DNA of 64,000 bases from Candidatus Zipacnadia bacterium (GCA_029821735.1 JALGSU010000008.1:186001-250000), one strand, 5' to 3'; shown: positions 45,351 to 55,743, numbered from the stretch's first letter. Program-made: numbers and translations. The notes: generated by a model from the letters alone, not told the origin.

Positions 45351-45489
45351 TTCGCCTATTCCTCCCGGCTGGCAGTGGCTTCTGCAGATAGTCAGCTACT
45401 TGGCAGGGCCACATCGTACATCAACCGCGCCCGCTCACAACCTTGGTCGCAAGCGGGATAGCGGTGTCGTCTGCATTTGGCAGGGGACA

Positions 45490-45518
45490 ATTATATGGCC
45501 TCCGCCCCCGAATGTCAA
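45490..45518 (-). promoter_or_regulatory. Perfect consensus sigma70 promoter of the rpoZ operon
   Basis: On the minus strand, TTGACA (45513-45518), a 17-base spacer and TATAAT (45490-45495). Both hexamers are exact consensus. The leader to the rpoZ ATG at 45350 is about 130 bases with no gene. Confidence 0.85.
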
Positions 45519-45573
45519 CCAAGCCTTCCCACGGGCCCGCCCTGTCGCAAGCGCCCGCGACGGATCGCCCCGC

Positions 45574-45602
45574 TTGACACGAGCCCTGCGCGGGGGTATC
45601 CT
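45574..45602 (+). promoter_or_regulatory. sigma70-type promoter for the ABC exporter
   Basis: TTGACA 45574-45579 and TATCCT 45597-45602, 17-base spacer, start near 45609. The rest of the 336-base region between rpoZ and the ABC gene (45351-45686) holds only this and the divergent rpoZ promoter. Confidence 0.65.
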
Positions 45603-45686
45603 CCCGTTTTGACGATGAATGCGCTCCTCGCGAGGCATGAGCCGTCACCGGCCGGACGCGTCCTCACGGGGGAAATAGCTGCAGCA

Positions 45687-46625
45687 ATGCACGTTATAGA
45701 AGCCGACCACCTCACCAAGCAATTTGGCTCCAACACGGTACTCGACGCCATCAGCCTGCAGGTCAGTGCGGGCGAAGTCTTCGGGTACCTCGGCCCCAAT
45801 GGCGCCGGCAAAACCACCACCGTCCGCCTCTGCCTGGGGCTGCTGCAACCCACCTCCGGCCAGGTATGGATATTCGGCGGTGACCCCGGCCAGAACCTGC
45901 CACTGCGTGCGCGCCTTGGCGTACTCCTCGAAAACAGTGGTCTCGACGAGCGCATGACCGCTCGCGACTGCCTCAACTACCACGCGCGCCTCTACGGCAT
46001 GACCGACCCGGGCAGCCGCATCGACTACCTCCTCGACTTCGTAGGCCTCTGGGACCGCCGCGCCGACCGAGTCGGCAGCTTCTCCACCGGCATGAAGCGC
46101 AAGCTCGGCATCGCACGCGCCATCTGCCACGAGCCCGAGGTGCTATTCCTCGACGAGCCATCCGCGGGCCTCGACCCCGAGGGCCAGAAGATGATCCGCG
46201 AGTTGCTCCTCGAGCTCGCCGCTGCCAAGCGCATGACCGTCTTCATCAACTCCCACAATCTCTCCGAGGTGCAGCGGCTCTGTTCGCGCATCGCGATCCT
46301 CAACCATGGCACCATACGCGCGATGGGAACCATCGAGGAGCTCCGCCAGCGCGAGGGTCGGCCCATGCTGGAGATCGGCCTCGACCCCGGCAGCGATGCC
46401 CATGAAGCGGGCCTCGAACTGGCCGCCGCTGGCCTGGTCAAACACTGGGAAGCCGGTGACCACCAACTGCGCGCGGAGCTCAACGGGCACAAGAGCTCCG
46501 ACCTGGTTGCCCTGCTTGTCCAGCGCGGCTTCCCGGTCGCGGAAGTCACCAACAGTGCCCGCACGCTCGAAGAAGTCTATCTCAGCATAGTGGGGGAGGG
46601 GGGCACCCAATGCGACCCACAGTGA
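45687..46625 (+). CDS. ABC transporter ATP-binding protein (exporter type)
   Basis: 312 residues from ATG 45687, chosen because the next in-frame ATG upstream (45615) lies only a few bases from the predicted transcript start. Walker A LGPNGAGKTTT (about 40-50), Q-loop GVLLENSG, signature FSTGMKRKLGIARAI, Walker B VLFLDEPSAGLDPEG, H-loop NSHNLSE. The C-terminal domain resembles that of NatA/YxlF-type ABC-2 exporters. It overlaps the permease gene by 16 bases; together they form a small two-gene exporter of unknown substrate. Confidence 0.9.
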   Translation: MHVIEADHLTKQFGSNTVLDAISLQVSAGEVFGYLGPNGAGKTTTVRLCLGLLQPTSGQVWIFGGDPGQNLPLRARLGVLLENSGLDERMTARDCLNYHARLYGMTDPGSRIDYLLDFVGLWDRRADRVGSFSTGMKRKLGIARAICHEPEVLFLDEPSAGLDPEGQKMIRELLLELAAAKRMTVFINSHNLSEVQRLCSRIAILNHGTIRAMGTIEELRQREGRPMLEIGLDPGSDAHEAGLELAAAGLVKHWEAGDHQLRAELNGHKSSDLVALLVQRGFPVAEVTNSARTLEEVYLSIVGEGGTQCDPQ

Positions 46626-47326
46626 GCCAGTTGATGACGATAATCATCAAGGAGGCCCGTGAGATCGTCGCCAACCGCATCCTGCTCATCTCCGGGCTCT
46701 TCTTCGCGATATGGTTTGCCATGATGGCCGGCCTCGGCGTCGGTCAGCAAACGGAACTTGAGCCCGCAATGCAGCTCAATAACTCCCTCTTCTACACTGG
46801 CGCGCTCATCGGCGTCTTCATCGGCTACATCTACTCCGGACAGACCTATCTCCGGGAGAAATTCTCTGGCATCGTGGAGACCCTCCTGTGCGCACCCGTG
46901 ACGCTTCGGACGCTGTGGATGGGCAAAGCTCTCGGCGTCCTCGGCCCATCCTACGTCATGTCTCTGATTGCCGCCGGCGTCATGGTATACGTGGCCAATC
47001 GCGGCGGCGGCCCTGCAGTGCTTCCCGGAGCGGCGGTGATCTTCCACATGATCATCGTGGTACCCGTCTTCATCGTGGCGGCCGTCGGCATGATCGGATT
47101 CGCTCAGTTGATGCTGGGCATGCGCGAGAATGTTGTCGTCAATATGGCCTCCATCACCATCCTGCTCGCGGCGCTGGCCGTCACGCGCATGATCGTCGAT
47201 GATCGTTCCCTCGTCTCTTGGGCCGCCGTATTGTGGCTGCTCGGCGGATCACTGATCCTTCTGGCGATCACAGCCCACCTCGGCCGCTATTTGAGCAAGG
47301 AGCGCATCGTCACCGGTATCTCCTGA
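46610..47326 (+). CDS. ABC-2 type permease
   Basis: 238 residues. Six TM helices are visible (LLISGLFFAIWFAMMAGLGV, LFYTGALIGVFIGYIYSG, YVMSLIAAGVMVYVA, IIVVPVFIVAAVGMIGFA, ASITILLAALAVTRMIV, AAVLWLLGGSLILLAI). YLREKFSGIVETLLCAPVTLRTLWMGK is the cytoplasmic coupling segment typical of ABC-2 permeases. Partner of the preceding ATPase. Confidence 0.85.
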   Translation: MRPTVSQLMTIIIKEAREIVANRILLISGLFFAIWFAMMAGLGVGQQTELEPAMQLNNSLFYTGALIGVFIGYIYSGQTYLREKFSGIVETLLCAPVTLRTLWMGKALGVLGPSYVMSLIAAGVMVYVANRGGGPAVLPGAAVIFHMIIVVPVFIVAAVGMIGFAQLMLGMRENVVVNMASITILLAALAVTRMIVDDRSLVSWAAVLWLLGGSLILLAITAHLGRYLSKERIVTGIS

Positions 47327-47349
47327 AACACTGCCTCCTGCGGGAACAA

Positions 47350-47378
47350 TTAACAACCGCCCGTCGTTGTGGTATCAT
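47350..47378 (+). promoter_or_regulatory. sigma70-type promoter of the Bat operon
   Basis: TTAACA 47350-47355 and TATCAT 47373-47378, 17-base spacer. The leader runs about 105 bases to GTG 47490, which has AGGAGAGAGGG just before it. Confidence 0.6.
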
Positions 47379-47489
47379 GATTCCCAGCGGTCGTGCCTCC
47401 CGCGGCCGATTCAGCCGCAGGCGGGACGACCGTAAGTGGTTCACGTCTCACCTAAGATCACACGTTCGTGCAGGAGAGAGGGAACGCCA

Positions 47490-48479
<990 letters not shown>

Positions 48480-49388
48480 GTGGCCGACCACCGTGATGAC
48501 GCGGCAACACAGTTCAGCCGCGAACTGCTTGCGCGGGTGAAGCGGCTGGAGATTCGCACCAGCCACCTCGCCGACGATCTCTTCGCAGGCAGCTACCGGT
48601 CCGTCTTCCGCGGCCGCGGGATGGAGTTCTCCGAGGTGCGCCGCTACTACGCCGGCGACCCCATCAACTCCATCGACTGGAACGTGACTGCCCGCATGGG
48701 CTACCCGCACGTCAAGGTCCACATCGACGAGCGCGAGTTGACGGTCCTGCTCGTCGTCGACGCCAGCGGCTCGGTCGACTTTGGCAGTGGCGACACCAGC
48801 AAGCAGGAACTCGCCGCCGAGGTCGCCGGCCTCCTCACTTTCAGCGCCATGCGCAACAATGACAAGGTCGGCCTGATGATGTTTACCGACGAGGTCGAGA
48901 AGTACATCGCCCCGGACAAGGGCCGCAAGCAGGCCCTGCGCATAATCCGCGAGATGCTCGCCCACAAGCCCGAGAGTCCCGGCACCAACATCGGCGCTGC
49001 CCTCGAGATGGTCAGTCGCGTCCTGCATCGCCGCGCCATCGTCTTCCTCATATCCGACTTCCACGATGACGCCTATCTCCGCCCGATGTCGGTGGCTGCC
49101 AAGCGCCACGACCTCGTCGGAGTGCGCCTCGTCGATCCCACCGAACGCGCCATGCCGCCCGCTGGCCTGGTCGAGTTCGAGGACGCTGAGACCGGCACCC
49201 ATCGCCTCGTAGACACCTCCAGCGCGGAATTCCGCCTGGCATTCGAGGCAGCTCTCGCTGCCCGCCGCGAAGAGCAGGACACTGAGATGACCAAACGCGG
49301 CGTCGACATCGTTCGGGTCGACACCGACGACTCGCCCGTCGACGCGCTTGTCCGCTTCTTCGAGTTGAGGGCGAGGCGCGCCGGATGA
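48480..49388 (+). CDS. DUF58/VWA-like cytoplasmic protein
   Basis: 302 residues, GTG 48480 immediately following the MoxR stop. The DUF58 core is RSVFRGRGMEFSEVRRYYAGDPINSIDWNVTAR, followed by a VWA-like fold with metal site LLVVDASGSVDFG (DxSxS) and VFLISDFHDD. DUF58 proteins go with MoxR in nearly all Bat operons. No membrane helices are seen, so it is cytoplasmic. Confidence 0.9.
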   Translation: MADHRDDAATQFSRELLARVKRLEIRTSHLADDLFAGSYRSVFRGRGMEFSEVRRYYAGDPINSIDWNVTARMGYPHVKVHIDERELTVLLVVDASGSVDFGSGDTSKQELAAEVAGLLTFSAMRNNDKVGLMMFTDEVEKYIAPDKGRKQALRIIREMLAHKPESPGTNIGAALEMVSRVLHRRAIVFLISDFHDDAYLRPMSVAAKRHDLVGVRLVDPTERAMPPAGLVEFEDAETGTHRLVDTSSAEFRLAFEAALAARREEQDTEMTKRGVDIVRVDTDDSPVDALVRFFELRARRAG

Positions 49389-50341
49389 TCACCACCACCG
49401 TGCGAGGGCTGGCCGTCGCCGCCGCGATACTCATCGCGGTCGCCGCCTCGTGTCAGGACTCGCCGGTGAGTTCCAAGGCTGCCGTTGACCCGCCCACCGT
49501 GAAAATCGGCGACCTTTTCACCTTCACGATGACCGTCACCGCCCCTGCGGACACCCCGCTCGGCCTGCCGGGCAGCGACGCCGACCTTGGCGAGATCGAG
49601 GTCCGAGGCTTCACTGCAGTCGAGGGCACCGACGACGACGGTTGCCGGGTAGCCACTCTAACCTGGGAGTGCCAGCTCTTCGTGATGGACGAGACCGAGA
49701 TCACGCCCCCCGCGGTGACATGGAAAGATGAGGATGGCGCTGCCCACGAGGCGCAGGCACAACCCGTGCCCATCATGGTCACGACAGTCCTCCCCGCCGA
49801 CGCCCAGGACATCAAGGACATTCGCGGCCCGCGCAAGATGCCGCTCAGCCCCTGGTATTACGTGGCCTATGCGCTCGCCGCTCTGCTCCTCCTGGCGCTG
49901 GTCGGCCTCGCAATCTGGCTCCTGCTGCGCCGCAGGAAGCAGGCCGAGCAGGCCGCCCCGCCGCTGCCCGCGCATTCGCAGGCGCTGCTCGCCCTCGAGG
50001 AGTTGGAGAAGCGCGAATTAGTGGCCCATGGGCAGTTCGAGGAATACTACGTTGCCCTCAGCTACATCGCTCGACGCTATCTCGAAAATCGCTACGCTAT
50101 CGACGCCCTTGAGTCCACCACCTTCATGCTCGCGGTCGAAATCCACCGCGCTCAGCATGTCCCGAAGATCGCCGAGGATTTCATCGAGATGTTACGCATG
50201 GCTGATCTGGTCAAGTTCGCGAAGTTCGCTCCCGAGGATCGCGCCGCCGACATGCACCTCACCGGCACGCGCAAGCTCGTGCAACTGACTGCAGTCGAGG
50301 ACGAGGAGGAGCCTGAACAGCCCGTCGCTGCTCAGGGATAG
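49385..50341 (+). CDS. Membrane protein of Bat operon (DUF4381/BatD-like)
   Basis: 318 residues. An N-terminal signal or anchor ends at AASC (residue 23), possibly a lipoprotein though the box is non-canonical. A periplasmic beta-sandwich (about 25-140) resembles the immunoglobulin-like region of BatD, then a TM helix (YVAYALAALLLLALVGLAIWLLL) and a cytoplasmic helical domain (YYVALSYIARRYLENRYAIDALESTTFML). It occupies the place of the DUF4381 protein in Bat operons. Start overlaps the DUF58 stop. Confidence 0.7.
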   Translation: MITTTVRGLAVAAAILIAVAASCQDSPVSSKAAVDPPTVKIGDLFTFTMTVTAPADTPLGLPGSDADLGEIEVRGFTAVEGTDDDGCRVATLTWECQLFVMDETEITPPAVTWKDEDGAAHEAQAQPVPIMVTTVLPADAQDIKDIRGPRKMPLSPWYYVAYALAALLLLALVGLAIWLLLRRRKQAEQAAPPLPAHSQALLALEELEKRELVAHGQFEEYYVALSYIARRYLENRYAIDALESTTFMLAVEIHRAQHVPKIAEDFIEMLRMADLVKFAKFAPEDRAADMHLTGTRKLVQLTAVEDEEEPEQPVAAQG

Positions 50342-50342
50342 T

Positions 50343-51347
50343 ATGGAGTTGGCGAGTCCCTTCTGGCTGATCCTGTTGCTGGCGCTGCCCCTGCTGGGGT
50401 TGCGCTTGCGCACGCCTGGCACTGCGCGCAGCGGAGCCGTTCGCTTCGCCGAGAACCGCGCGCTCGCCGGTGGTGCCTCGGCGCGCGTCGTCGCCGCTCG
50501 CGCGCTCCCCTGGCTCAGCCTGATCGCGCTCGCGATGCTCATCATCGCAATGGCCCGCCCGCGCCTGCTCAAAGAGGTCGTCCCGGTCAGCGCCGAGGGC
50601 ATCGACATCGTGCTCGCCCTCGATATCTCCGGAAGCATGAAAGCCGAAGACTTCAAGCCCAAAAACCGGTTCACTGTCGCCCGCGAAGTCCTTGGCGATT
50701 TCGTCGATGGCACCGCCGGTGATCGCCTGGCTCTTGTCGTTTTCGCCGGTCAGGCCTTCACCCAATGCCCGCTCACACTCGACTACGATATGCTCCGCGG
50801 TCTGCTTGAGCAGGTCGAGATCGGCATGATCGAGGATGGCACCGCAATCGGCATGGCCATCGCCACCAGCGCCGCGCGTCTTGAGAAGTCCGAGGCCACC
50901 AGCCGCGTCATCATTCTCCTCACCGATGGCGTGAACAACGCTGGTCAGATAGACCCGATCACTGCCGCCAAAGCCGCCGGCGCGCTCGGCATCAAAATCT
51001 ACGCAGTCGGCGTTGGCAGTCCCGAGGGCGCCCTCATCCCGCTTGGCGATTCCATCTTTGGCACCAGATACGCCCGCAATCCAGATGGTTCCTACCAGCG
51101 CACGAAGATCGACGAGGAGACGCTCACCAAGGTCGCCCAACTCAGTGGGGGAGAGTATTTCCGCGCGGTCGACACCGAGGCCCTCGAACGCATCTATGAC
51201 CACATCCGCAAGCTCGAGAAGAGCCGCTTCGAGGTCAAGGAATACCGCCGTTACGACGAACTCGCCGGCCGCCTCATATGGCCCGCTTTGCTGATTCTGG
51301 CCCTGCAGGCTTTCCTGTCGTGCACGTGGCTGCGCAAAATCCCGTAG
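50343..51347 (+). CDS. batA: BatA-like VWA membrane protein
   Basis: 334 residues. TM helices at the N-terminus (FWLILLLALPLLGLRL, WLSLIALAMLIIAMARPR) and C-terminus; the VWA domain between has a complete metal-ion site: DISGSM (about 94-99), the Thr in AIGMAIATSAARL and the Asp in ILLTDGVNNAG. Such BatA proteins are required for aerotolerance in Bacteroides and in spirochaetes; exact mechanism is unsettled. Confidence 0.88.
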   Translation: MELASPFWLILLLALPLLGLRLRTPGTARSGAVRFAENRALAGGASARVVAARALPWLSLIALAMLIIAMARPRLLKEVVPVSAEGIDIVLALDISGSMKAEDFKPKNRFTVAREVLGDFVDGTAGDRLALVVFAGQAFTQCPLTLDYDMLRGLLEQVEIGMIEDGTAIGMAIATSAARLEKSEATSRVIILLTDGVNNAGQIDPITAAKAAGALGIKIYAVGVGSPEGALIPLGDSIFGTRYARNPDGSYQRTKIDEETLTKVAQLSGGEYFRAVDTEALERIYDHIRKLEKSRFEVKEYRRYDELAGRLIWPALLILALQAFLSCTWLRKIP

Positions 51348-51361
51348 TCTCACAGGACACC

Positions 51362-52390
51362 ATGCACGAGTACATTCGCTGGGCAAATCCGGCCGCGCTC
51401 AAGCTTCTGTGGCTCACGCCTCTGGCGGTGCTGCTGTACGTGCACTCCTTCCGAGCCCGAGCGCGCGCCCTGCGTCAACTCGCCACCGCCGAAGCCCTCG
51501 CCGATCTGGTGCCTGCTCGCGTTACCCGCCGCCGCCTCATCCGCGCAGCACTCACGATCCTGGCTCTGGCGTTGCTTGTCACCGCTGTCGCCCGCCCCCA
51601 AGTCGGCGCCCAGATGACCAAGGTCAAGCGCCAGGGCGTCGACGTCGTCGTTGCCATCGACACCAGTGCCAGCATGATGGCTCGCGACGTCGCTCCCGAC
51701 AGGCTTGACGCGGGTCGTTCAGCCGTCCGCGCGCTCATCAGCCGCATGCACGGCGACCGCATCGCAATAGTCACGTTCGCCGCGGACGCTTTCGTCTATT
51801 GCCCGCTGACCATCGACTACGGGGCGGCGCTCATGTTCCTCGACGCTCTCGACACCCAAGTCACCGGCCAGGCGGGCACGTCGCTCGCAAGCGCCATCGA
51901 CACCGCCCTCAGCGCTTTCGAAGGTGCGGAACACAAGCACAAGCAAATCGTCCTGATAAGTGATGGTGAGGATCATCAGGGCGGTCCCGAGAAGGCGGCC
52001 AGGCGCGCTGCCGAAGCCGGAGCGCATGTGCACGTGATCGGTGTCGGCAGCGAGGAGGGCGAGCCCGTGCCGGTGCTCGACGCTCAGGGCCAGGTCACCG
52101 GCCACAAGCGAGACCGCAACGGGCAGATAGTCCTCAGTCGCCTGAACGAGCCTGCTCTCGAGAAGATCGCCACATCGACTGGCGGCATCTACGTCCGCGC
52201 CTCCGAGACCGGCGTGAACATCGACGCCATTTACGCGCAGATCGAGGGCGCCGAAGCACAGGAGCTCGGCAGCTACCAGTTCACCGAGTACCAGGACCGT
52301 TTCCAGTGGCCCCTGCTGGCCGCCATCATTCTCATCGCGATCCACGCCACTTTGGCTGATACCCGACGAGGCCGCCATGCGAAACGCTGA
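51362..52390 (+). CDS. batB: BatB-like VWA membrane protein
   Basis: 342 residues from ATG 51362 (AGGA upstream). TM helices at ALKLLWLTPLAVLLYVHSF, LTILALALLVTAVA and near the end (WPLLAAIILIAIHATLA); VWA domain with DTSASMMA and ISDGEDHQGG metal-site motifs. Paralogue of the preceding gene, as usual in Bat operons. It ends inside the next gene's start region. Confidence 0.88.
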   Translation: MHEYIRWANPAALKLLWLTPLAVLLYVHSFRARARALRQLATAEALADLVPARVTRRRLIRAALTILALALLVTAVARPQVGAQMTKVKRQGVDVVVAIDTSASMMARDVAPDRLDAGRSAVRALISRMHGDRIAIVTFAADAFVYCPLTIDYGAALMFLDALDTQVTGQAGTSLASAIDTALSAFEGAEHKHKQIVLISDGEDHQGGPEKAARRAAEAGAHVHVIGVGSEEGEPVPVLDAQGQVTGHKRDRNGQIVLSRLNEPALEKIATSTGGIYVRASETGVNIDAIYAQIEGAEAQELGSYQFTEYQDRFQWPLLAAIILIAIHATLADTRRGRHAKR

Positions 52391-53189
52391 ACGCTGGACA
52401 ATCGTCGCCATACTTGCCTGCCCGCTGCTGCTCGGGTTCTCGCTGCCCGGCGCGGTCGAGCGCACCTGCGCGCGCGGCAATCGCCTCTACCAGGCCGAGA
52501 AATACGAGGACGCCGCTGCCGCCTATGAGAAGGCCCTCGCGGCCCGGCCGGGGAACGCGACGCTCAACTACAATCGCGGCTCTGCCCTCTACAAGATGGA
52601 GCAATTCGACCAGGCGGCCCAGTCCTTCTCGGCGGCGATGGCCGACGCGCCCGAGGATATGCAGCAGGACCTGCACTACAATCTCGGCAATGCCCTCTAC
52701 AAGATGGGGCAGATGGACAAGGCCATCGAGCAGTTCAAGCAGGCGCTGCGCCTCAAACCCGACGATCAGGACGCCAAGCACAATCTCGAAATGGCCATGA
52801 AGAAGCAGGACGAGCAGGACCAACAGGACCAGCAGGACCAGCAGGACCAGCAGGACCAGCAGGACCAGCAGGACGAGCAGGACCAGCAGGACCAGCAGGA
52901 CCAGCAGGACCAGCAGGACCAGCAGGACCAGCAGGACCAGCAGGACCAACAGGATCAGCAGGATCAGCAGGACCAGCAGGACCAACATGACCAGCAGGAT
53001 CAGCAGGATCAACAGGATCAACAGGACCAGCAGGACATGTCCCAGGCCGGTGCCGGCGACGAGCAGGAGATGACGCCCGAGGAGGCAGCTCAACTCCTGC
53101 GGGCCCTGGGCTTCGAGGACGCTGACTTGCAGAAACTCATCCGTCGGGCGCCTGCAAGCCCGACGCAGGACGTGGAGAACGACTGGTGA
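52377..53189 (+). CDS. BatC-like TPR protein with (Gln-Gln-Asp) repeat region
   Basis: A 270-residue protein overlapping the batB end by 14 bases. Signal/anchor (TIVAILACPLLLGFSLPGA), three TPR units (ARGNRLYQAEKYEDAAAAYEKAL, YNRGSALYKMEQFDQAAQSFSAAM, YNLGNALYKMGQMDKAIEQFKQAL), then a 77-residue stretch of QQD-type repeats (about 144-220) and a C-terminal MTPEEAAQLLRALGFEDADLQKL motif found in BatC proteins. The repeat tract is coded by the nine-base satellite listed separately. Soluble periplasmic or membrane-tethered scaffold of the Bat complex. Confidence 0.8.
   Translation: MRNAERWTIVAILACPLLLGFSLPGAVERTCARGNRLYQAEKYEDAAAAYEKALAARPGNATLNYNRGSALYKMEQFDQAAQSFSAAMADAPEDMQQDLHYNLGNALYKMGQMDKAIEQFKQALRLKPDDQDAKHNLEMAMKKQDEQDQQDQQDQQDQQDQQDQQDEQDQQDQQDQQDQQDQQDQQDQQDQQDQQDQQDQQDQHDQQDQQDQQDQQDQQDMSQAGAGDEQEMTPEEAAQLLRALGFEDADLQKLIRRAPASPTQDVENDW
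52806..53036. repeat. Nine-base tandem repeat (GACCAGCAG)n within BatC-like gene
   Basis: 231 bases, about 26 units of a nine-base repeat (GACCAGCAG with scattered GAC/GAT and CAG/CAA variants plus one GAG and one CAT), coding for Asp-Gln-Gln repeats. The unit is a multiple of three, so copy changes keep the frame. On the other strand the tract reads as an uninterrupted leucine/valine frame, which is an artefact. Confidence 0.9.
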
Positions 53190-54970
53190 TCGACACACGC
53201 CGTTCGCTCAACTGGCGGATACTTGCCCTCACACCCGCGCTGATTGCGCTGGCGATTCTGCACGCCTGCGCCGACGTCAGCGTCAGCGCCTCCCTTAGTC
53301 GCCAGAGCATTCCTGTCGGCGGAGCCGCCCAACTCACCATCGAGGTCAATGGCGCGGCAGGCGGCGTTTCTCAGCCGCAGATTCCCGCGATGGACGGTCT
53401 CGAAATCATCTCCAGCGGGCGCAGTCAGAACATGTCATTCACCAACGGGCACATGTCTGCCAGTGTCCAGCACTCTTACGTCATTCGGGCAATCAAGCCC
53501 GGCGATTACACCATCCCGCCCATCAGCGTCGAGGTCTCAGGCACCACTTTCACCACCCAGGTTCTCGCGATTACCGTGACCGGAACCAGTGGCACCTCAA
53601 ACCAGCCCGCCACTCCGGCCACGCCGCCGGTCGCGGAAGATCCCACCGAACCGGATTCGCCTCCGCAAGAGACTTACGAGGACCTTTTCGTGACACTCGA
53701 GGTCGACAATGACAAGCCCTATGTCGGCCAGCAGGTCATACTCACCATGAGTTTCTACCAACTCGCGGGCATCCGGATGGCCGGCACGCCCAGTTACACA
53801 CCACCCACAACCGAGGGCCTCGTCGCCGAGCCACTTCCTGAGCCCGATCAGCAGGCAGTCATGCTCGCCGGCACCAACTACACGGTCATCCAGCGAAGAA
53901 CCGCGCTCTTTGCGCCCGCGGCCGGCGATTACACCATCAAGCCCGCATTTATCACGTACACCCGTAACTTCTTCGACCCGGAAACCACAATCCAGAGCGA
54001 GGAGCTCACGCTGCGGGTCAGGCCACTGCCTGCCGCCCGCAAGCCCGACAACTTCTGCGGCCTGGTCGGGCAGATGACCGTAGGCCTGACCGCCGACCAG
54101 ACTCGGCTCGCAACCGGCGAGAGCCTCACGGTCCGCGTGCAGGCCACCGGCGTGGGCGACATGCGCCGCATCGCAGCGCCCGAACTGCCGGCCACCGGGG
54201 ACTGCAAGGTGTATCCGGCCGGCGGCGCGCCCACCATACGCGCTCAGCAGCGTGGCGACCAGCAGCTCATCGGCGGCGCGGCGAGCTTCGATTATCTTCT
54301 CGTCCCGCGCGAATCGGGCGAGTTGACCATCGGCCCGGTGACCATGTCATTCTTTGATCCTGACGCAGACCAATACCGCACTGCCACCTCCGAGCCCTTG
54401 AAGATTGACGTGCGCCAGGGCACCGCCGCCGCGCCCGTCGCCGAGCAGCACCCGGGGGACGAGCTTCGCTACATAAAGACCGGCACTCGCGGTCTACGCG
54501 CCCGACCGCCAATCACCGCGATGCCTGGGTTCTGGGTCCTGCAACTGCTGCCGCTGATCTGGCTCGGCACGGTCCTGCGTGAGCGCGCCGAGGACGTCCG
54601 CCGCCAGCGCGACCCGCGCTACCGCCGCTTCGTCGAGGCCTTCTCGCTCGCCGAGAGCACGCTTGGCTCACAGCCCGCCGACAAGGGCTCACACGAGTTG
54701 GCCGACGAGGCCCTCAGCGGCTACGTCGCAGACAAAACTTTCGAGGCCGCAACCAGCCTGTCGCCGACTCTGGCGGCACAATCGCTGACGCAAGCGGGCG
54801 CCTCAGATGAGCTTGCCCAGCGCGTCGCGCAAACGCTCAGCACACTTCGCGCGGGCCGGTTTGCGCCCAGCGCCGGAGCGATCGACGATTCCGCTCTCCT
54901 CGATCAGGTCCGCGACCTGATCGCCGAGATCGAGCGCACGCTTGAGTGGGACGGGGGGCATCGGGCATGA
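53186..54970 (+). CDS. batD: BatD-like protein
   Basis: 594 residues from GTG 53186 overlapping the previous stop. Signal peptide (ALTPALIALAILHACA). Repeated Ig-like beta-sandwich domains start with VSVSASLSRQSIPVGGAAQLTIEV and GLEIISSGRSQNMSFTNG, motifs typical of BatD (oxygen tolerance protein), then YVGQQVILTMSFYQLAGIR. TM helix FWVLQLLPLIWLGTVL about 455, and a cytoplasmic helical tail. It probably anchors the periplasmic side of the Bat complex. Confidence 0.88.
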   Translation: MIDTRRSLNWRILALTPALIALAILHACADVSVSASLSRQSIPVGGAAQLTIEVNGAAGGVSQPQIPAMDGLEIISSGRSQNMSFTNGHMSASVQHSYVIRAIKPGDYTIPPISVEVSGTTFTTQVLAITVTGTSGTSNQPATPATPPVAEDPTEPDSPPQETYEDLFVTLEVDNDKPYVGQQVILTMSFYQLAGIRMAGTPSYTPPTTEGLVAEPLPEPDQQAVMLAGTNYTVIQRRTALFAPAAGDYTIKPAFITYTRNFFDPETTIQSEELTLRVRPLPAARKPDNFCGLVGQMTVGLTADQTRLATGESLTVRVQATGVGDMRRIAAPELPATGDCKVYPAGGAPTIRAQQRGDQQLIGGAASFDYLLVPRESGELTIGPVTMSFFDPDADQYRTATSEPLKIDVRQGTAAAPVAEQHPGDELRYIKTGTRGLRARPPITAMPGFWVLQLLPLIWLGTVLRERAEDVRRQRDPRYRRFVEAFSLAESTLGSQPADKGSHELADEALSGYVADKTFEAATSLSPTLAAQSLTQAGASDELAQRVAQTLSTLRAGRFAPSAGAIDDSALLDQVRDLIAEIERTLEWDGGHRA

Positions 54971-55743
54971 GACCAGCGTTCCGCCACGCGATGCTCGCCG
55001 GCGCCCTGTTGTTCACAGTCGCAGCCGATGCGCAGAAAGCCGCCACACCGGTGGACAGTGGTCCGCTGACTGACGCCAACGCGGCCTACCAGTCCGGCGA
55101 CTTCGAGGGCGCGCGCGAGGCCTATGCCGCCAAGGTGGGGGAGGGGCTCGATGGCGCGACGGTCCTCTACAATCTCGGCAACGCGGCCTTCAGGTGCGGC
55201 CGCCTCGGCGAGGCCATCGCATACTACCAGCGCGCGTCCCGCCTCGCGCCTCGCGATCGGGACATCGCCGAGAACCTGCGACGCGCGTACCACGAGCGCC
55301 AACTCGGCGAGCCCGCGCCGCCCGCCATGTGGCTGCACGCGATCGGCCGCTCGCTCGTCGGCAGTTACACGCTCAGCGAGTTGGCGATCGCCGCCGCCGC
55401 GCTCTACTGGCTGGCGATCGGGTTGACGGCCTCTCGGCTGCGCGGACGTGGCGGGCGACGCATGGCGCGTCTGCTCACAATTATAGTTCTCTCCGCGGTC
55501 GCCCTGACCGGTCTGGCCTTCGCCCGATGGTGGGGCTATCACCACACGGGTGCCGGAGTGGTGATGGCCGAGAAGACCGAGATCCGCAGTGGTCCGGGCG
55601 ACAGCTTCGAGATCGTGCAGCGAGTTTCCGACGGTCGCATGGTCCGCATTGTCAGACCCAACGGGCAGTGGCTGCAGGTCGTTGCCGAGGGCGGCGCGCG
55701 CGGCTGGTTGCCCACGTCGGTCGTAGCTGTCACGCAACCGTAG
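54967..55743 (+). CDS. batE: BatE-like protein: TPR, two TM helices, SH3b domain
   Basis: 258 residues from ATG 54967 in ATGA overlap. Signal peptide (AMLAGALLFTVAADA), TPRs (NAAYQSGDFEGAREAYAAKVGEG, YNLGNAAFRCGRLGEAIAYYQRA), two TM helices (LAIAAAALYWLAIGL, LLTIIVLSAVALTGLAFA) and a C-terminal bacterial SH3 domain (AEKTEIRSGPGDSFEIVQRVSDG ... WLQV). This TPR-TM-TM-SH3 order is the BatE pattern. Last canonical Bat gene. Confidence 0.85.
   Translation: MRPAFRHAMLAGALLFTVAADAQKAATPVDSGPLTDANAAYQSGDFEGAREAYAAKVGEGLDGATVLYNLGNAAFRCGRLGEAIAYYQRASRLAPRDRDIAENLRRAYHERQLGEPAPPAMWLHAIGRSLVGSYTLSELAIAAAALYWLAIGLTASRLRGRGGRRMARLLTIIVLSAVALTGLAFARWWGYHHTGAGVVMAEKTEIRSGPGDSFEIVQRVSDGRMVRIVRPNGQWLQVVAEGGARGWLPTSVVAVTQP

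Noticed and set aside
52806..53036. CRISPR-like periodic sequence
   Set aside because: The unit is nine bases with no spacers; it is a coding microsatellite.
52332..53198. Minus-strand leucine/valine-repeat frame that resembles a leucine-zipper or TM protein
   Set aside because: It is the complement of the GACCAGCAG satellite inside the BatC-like gene.
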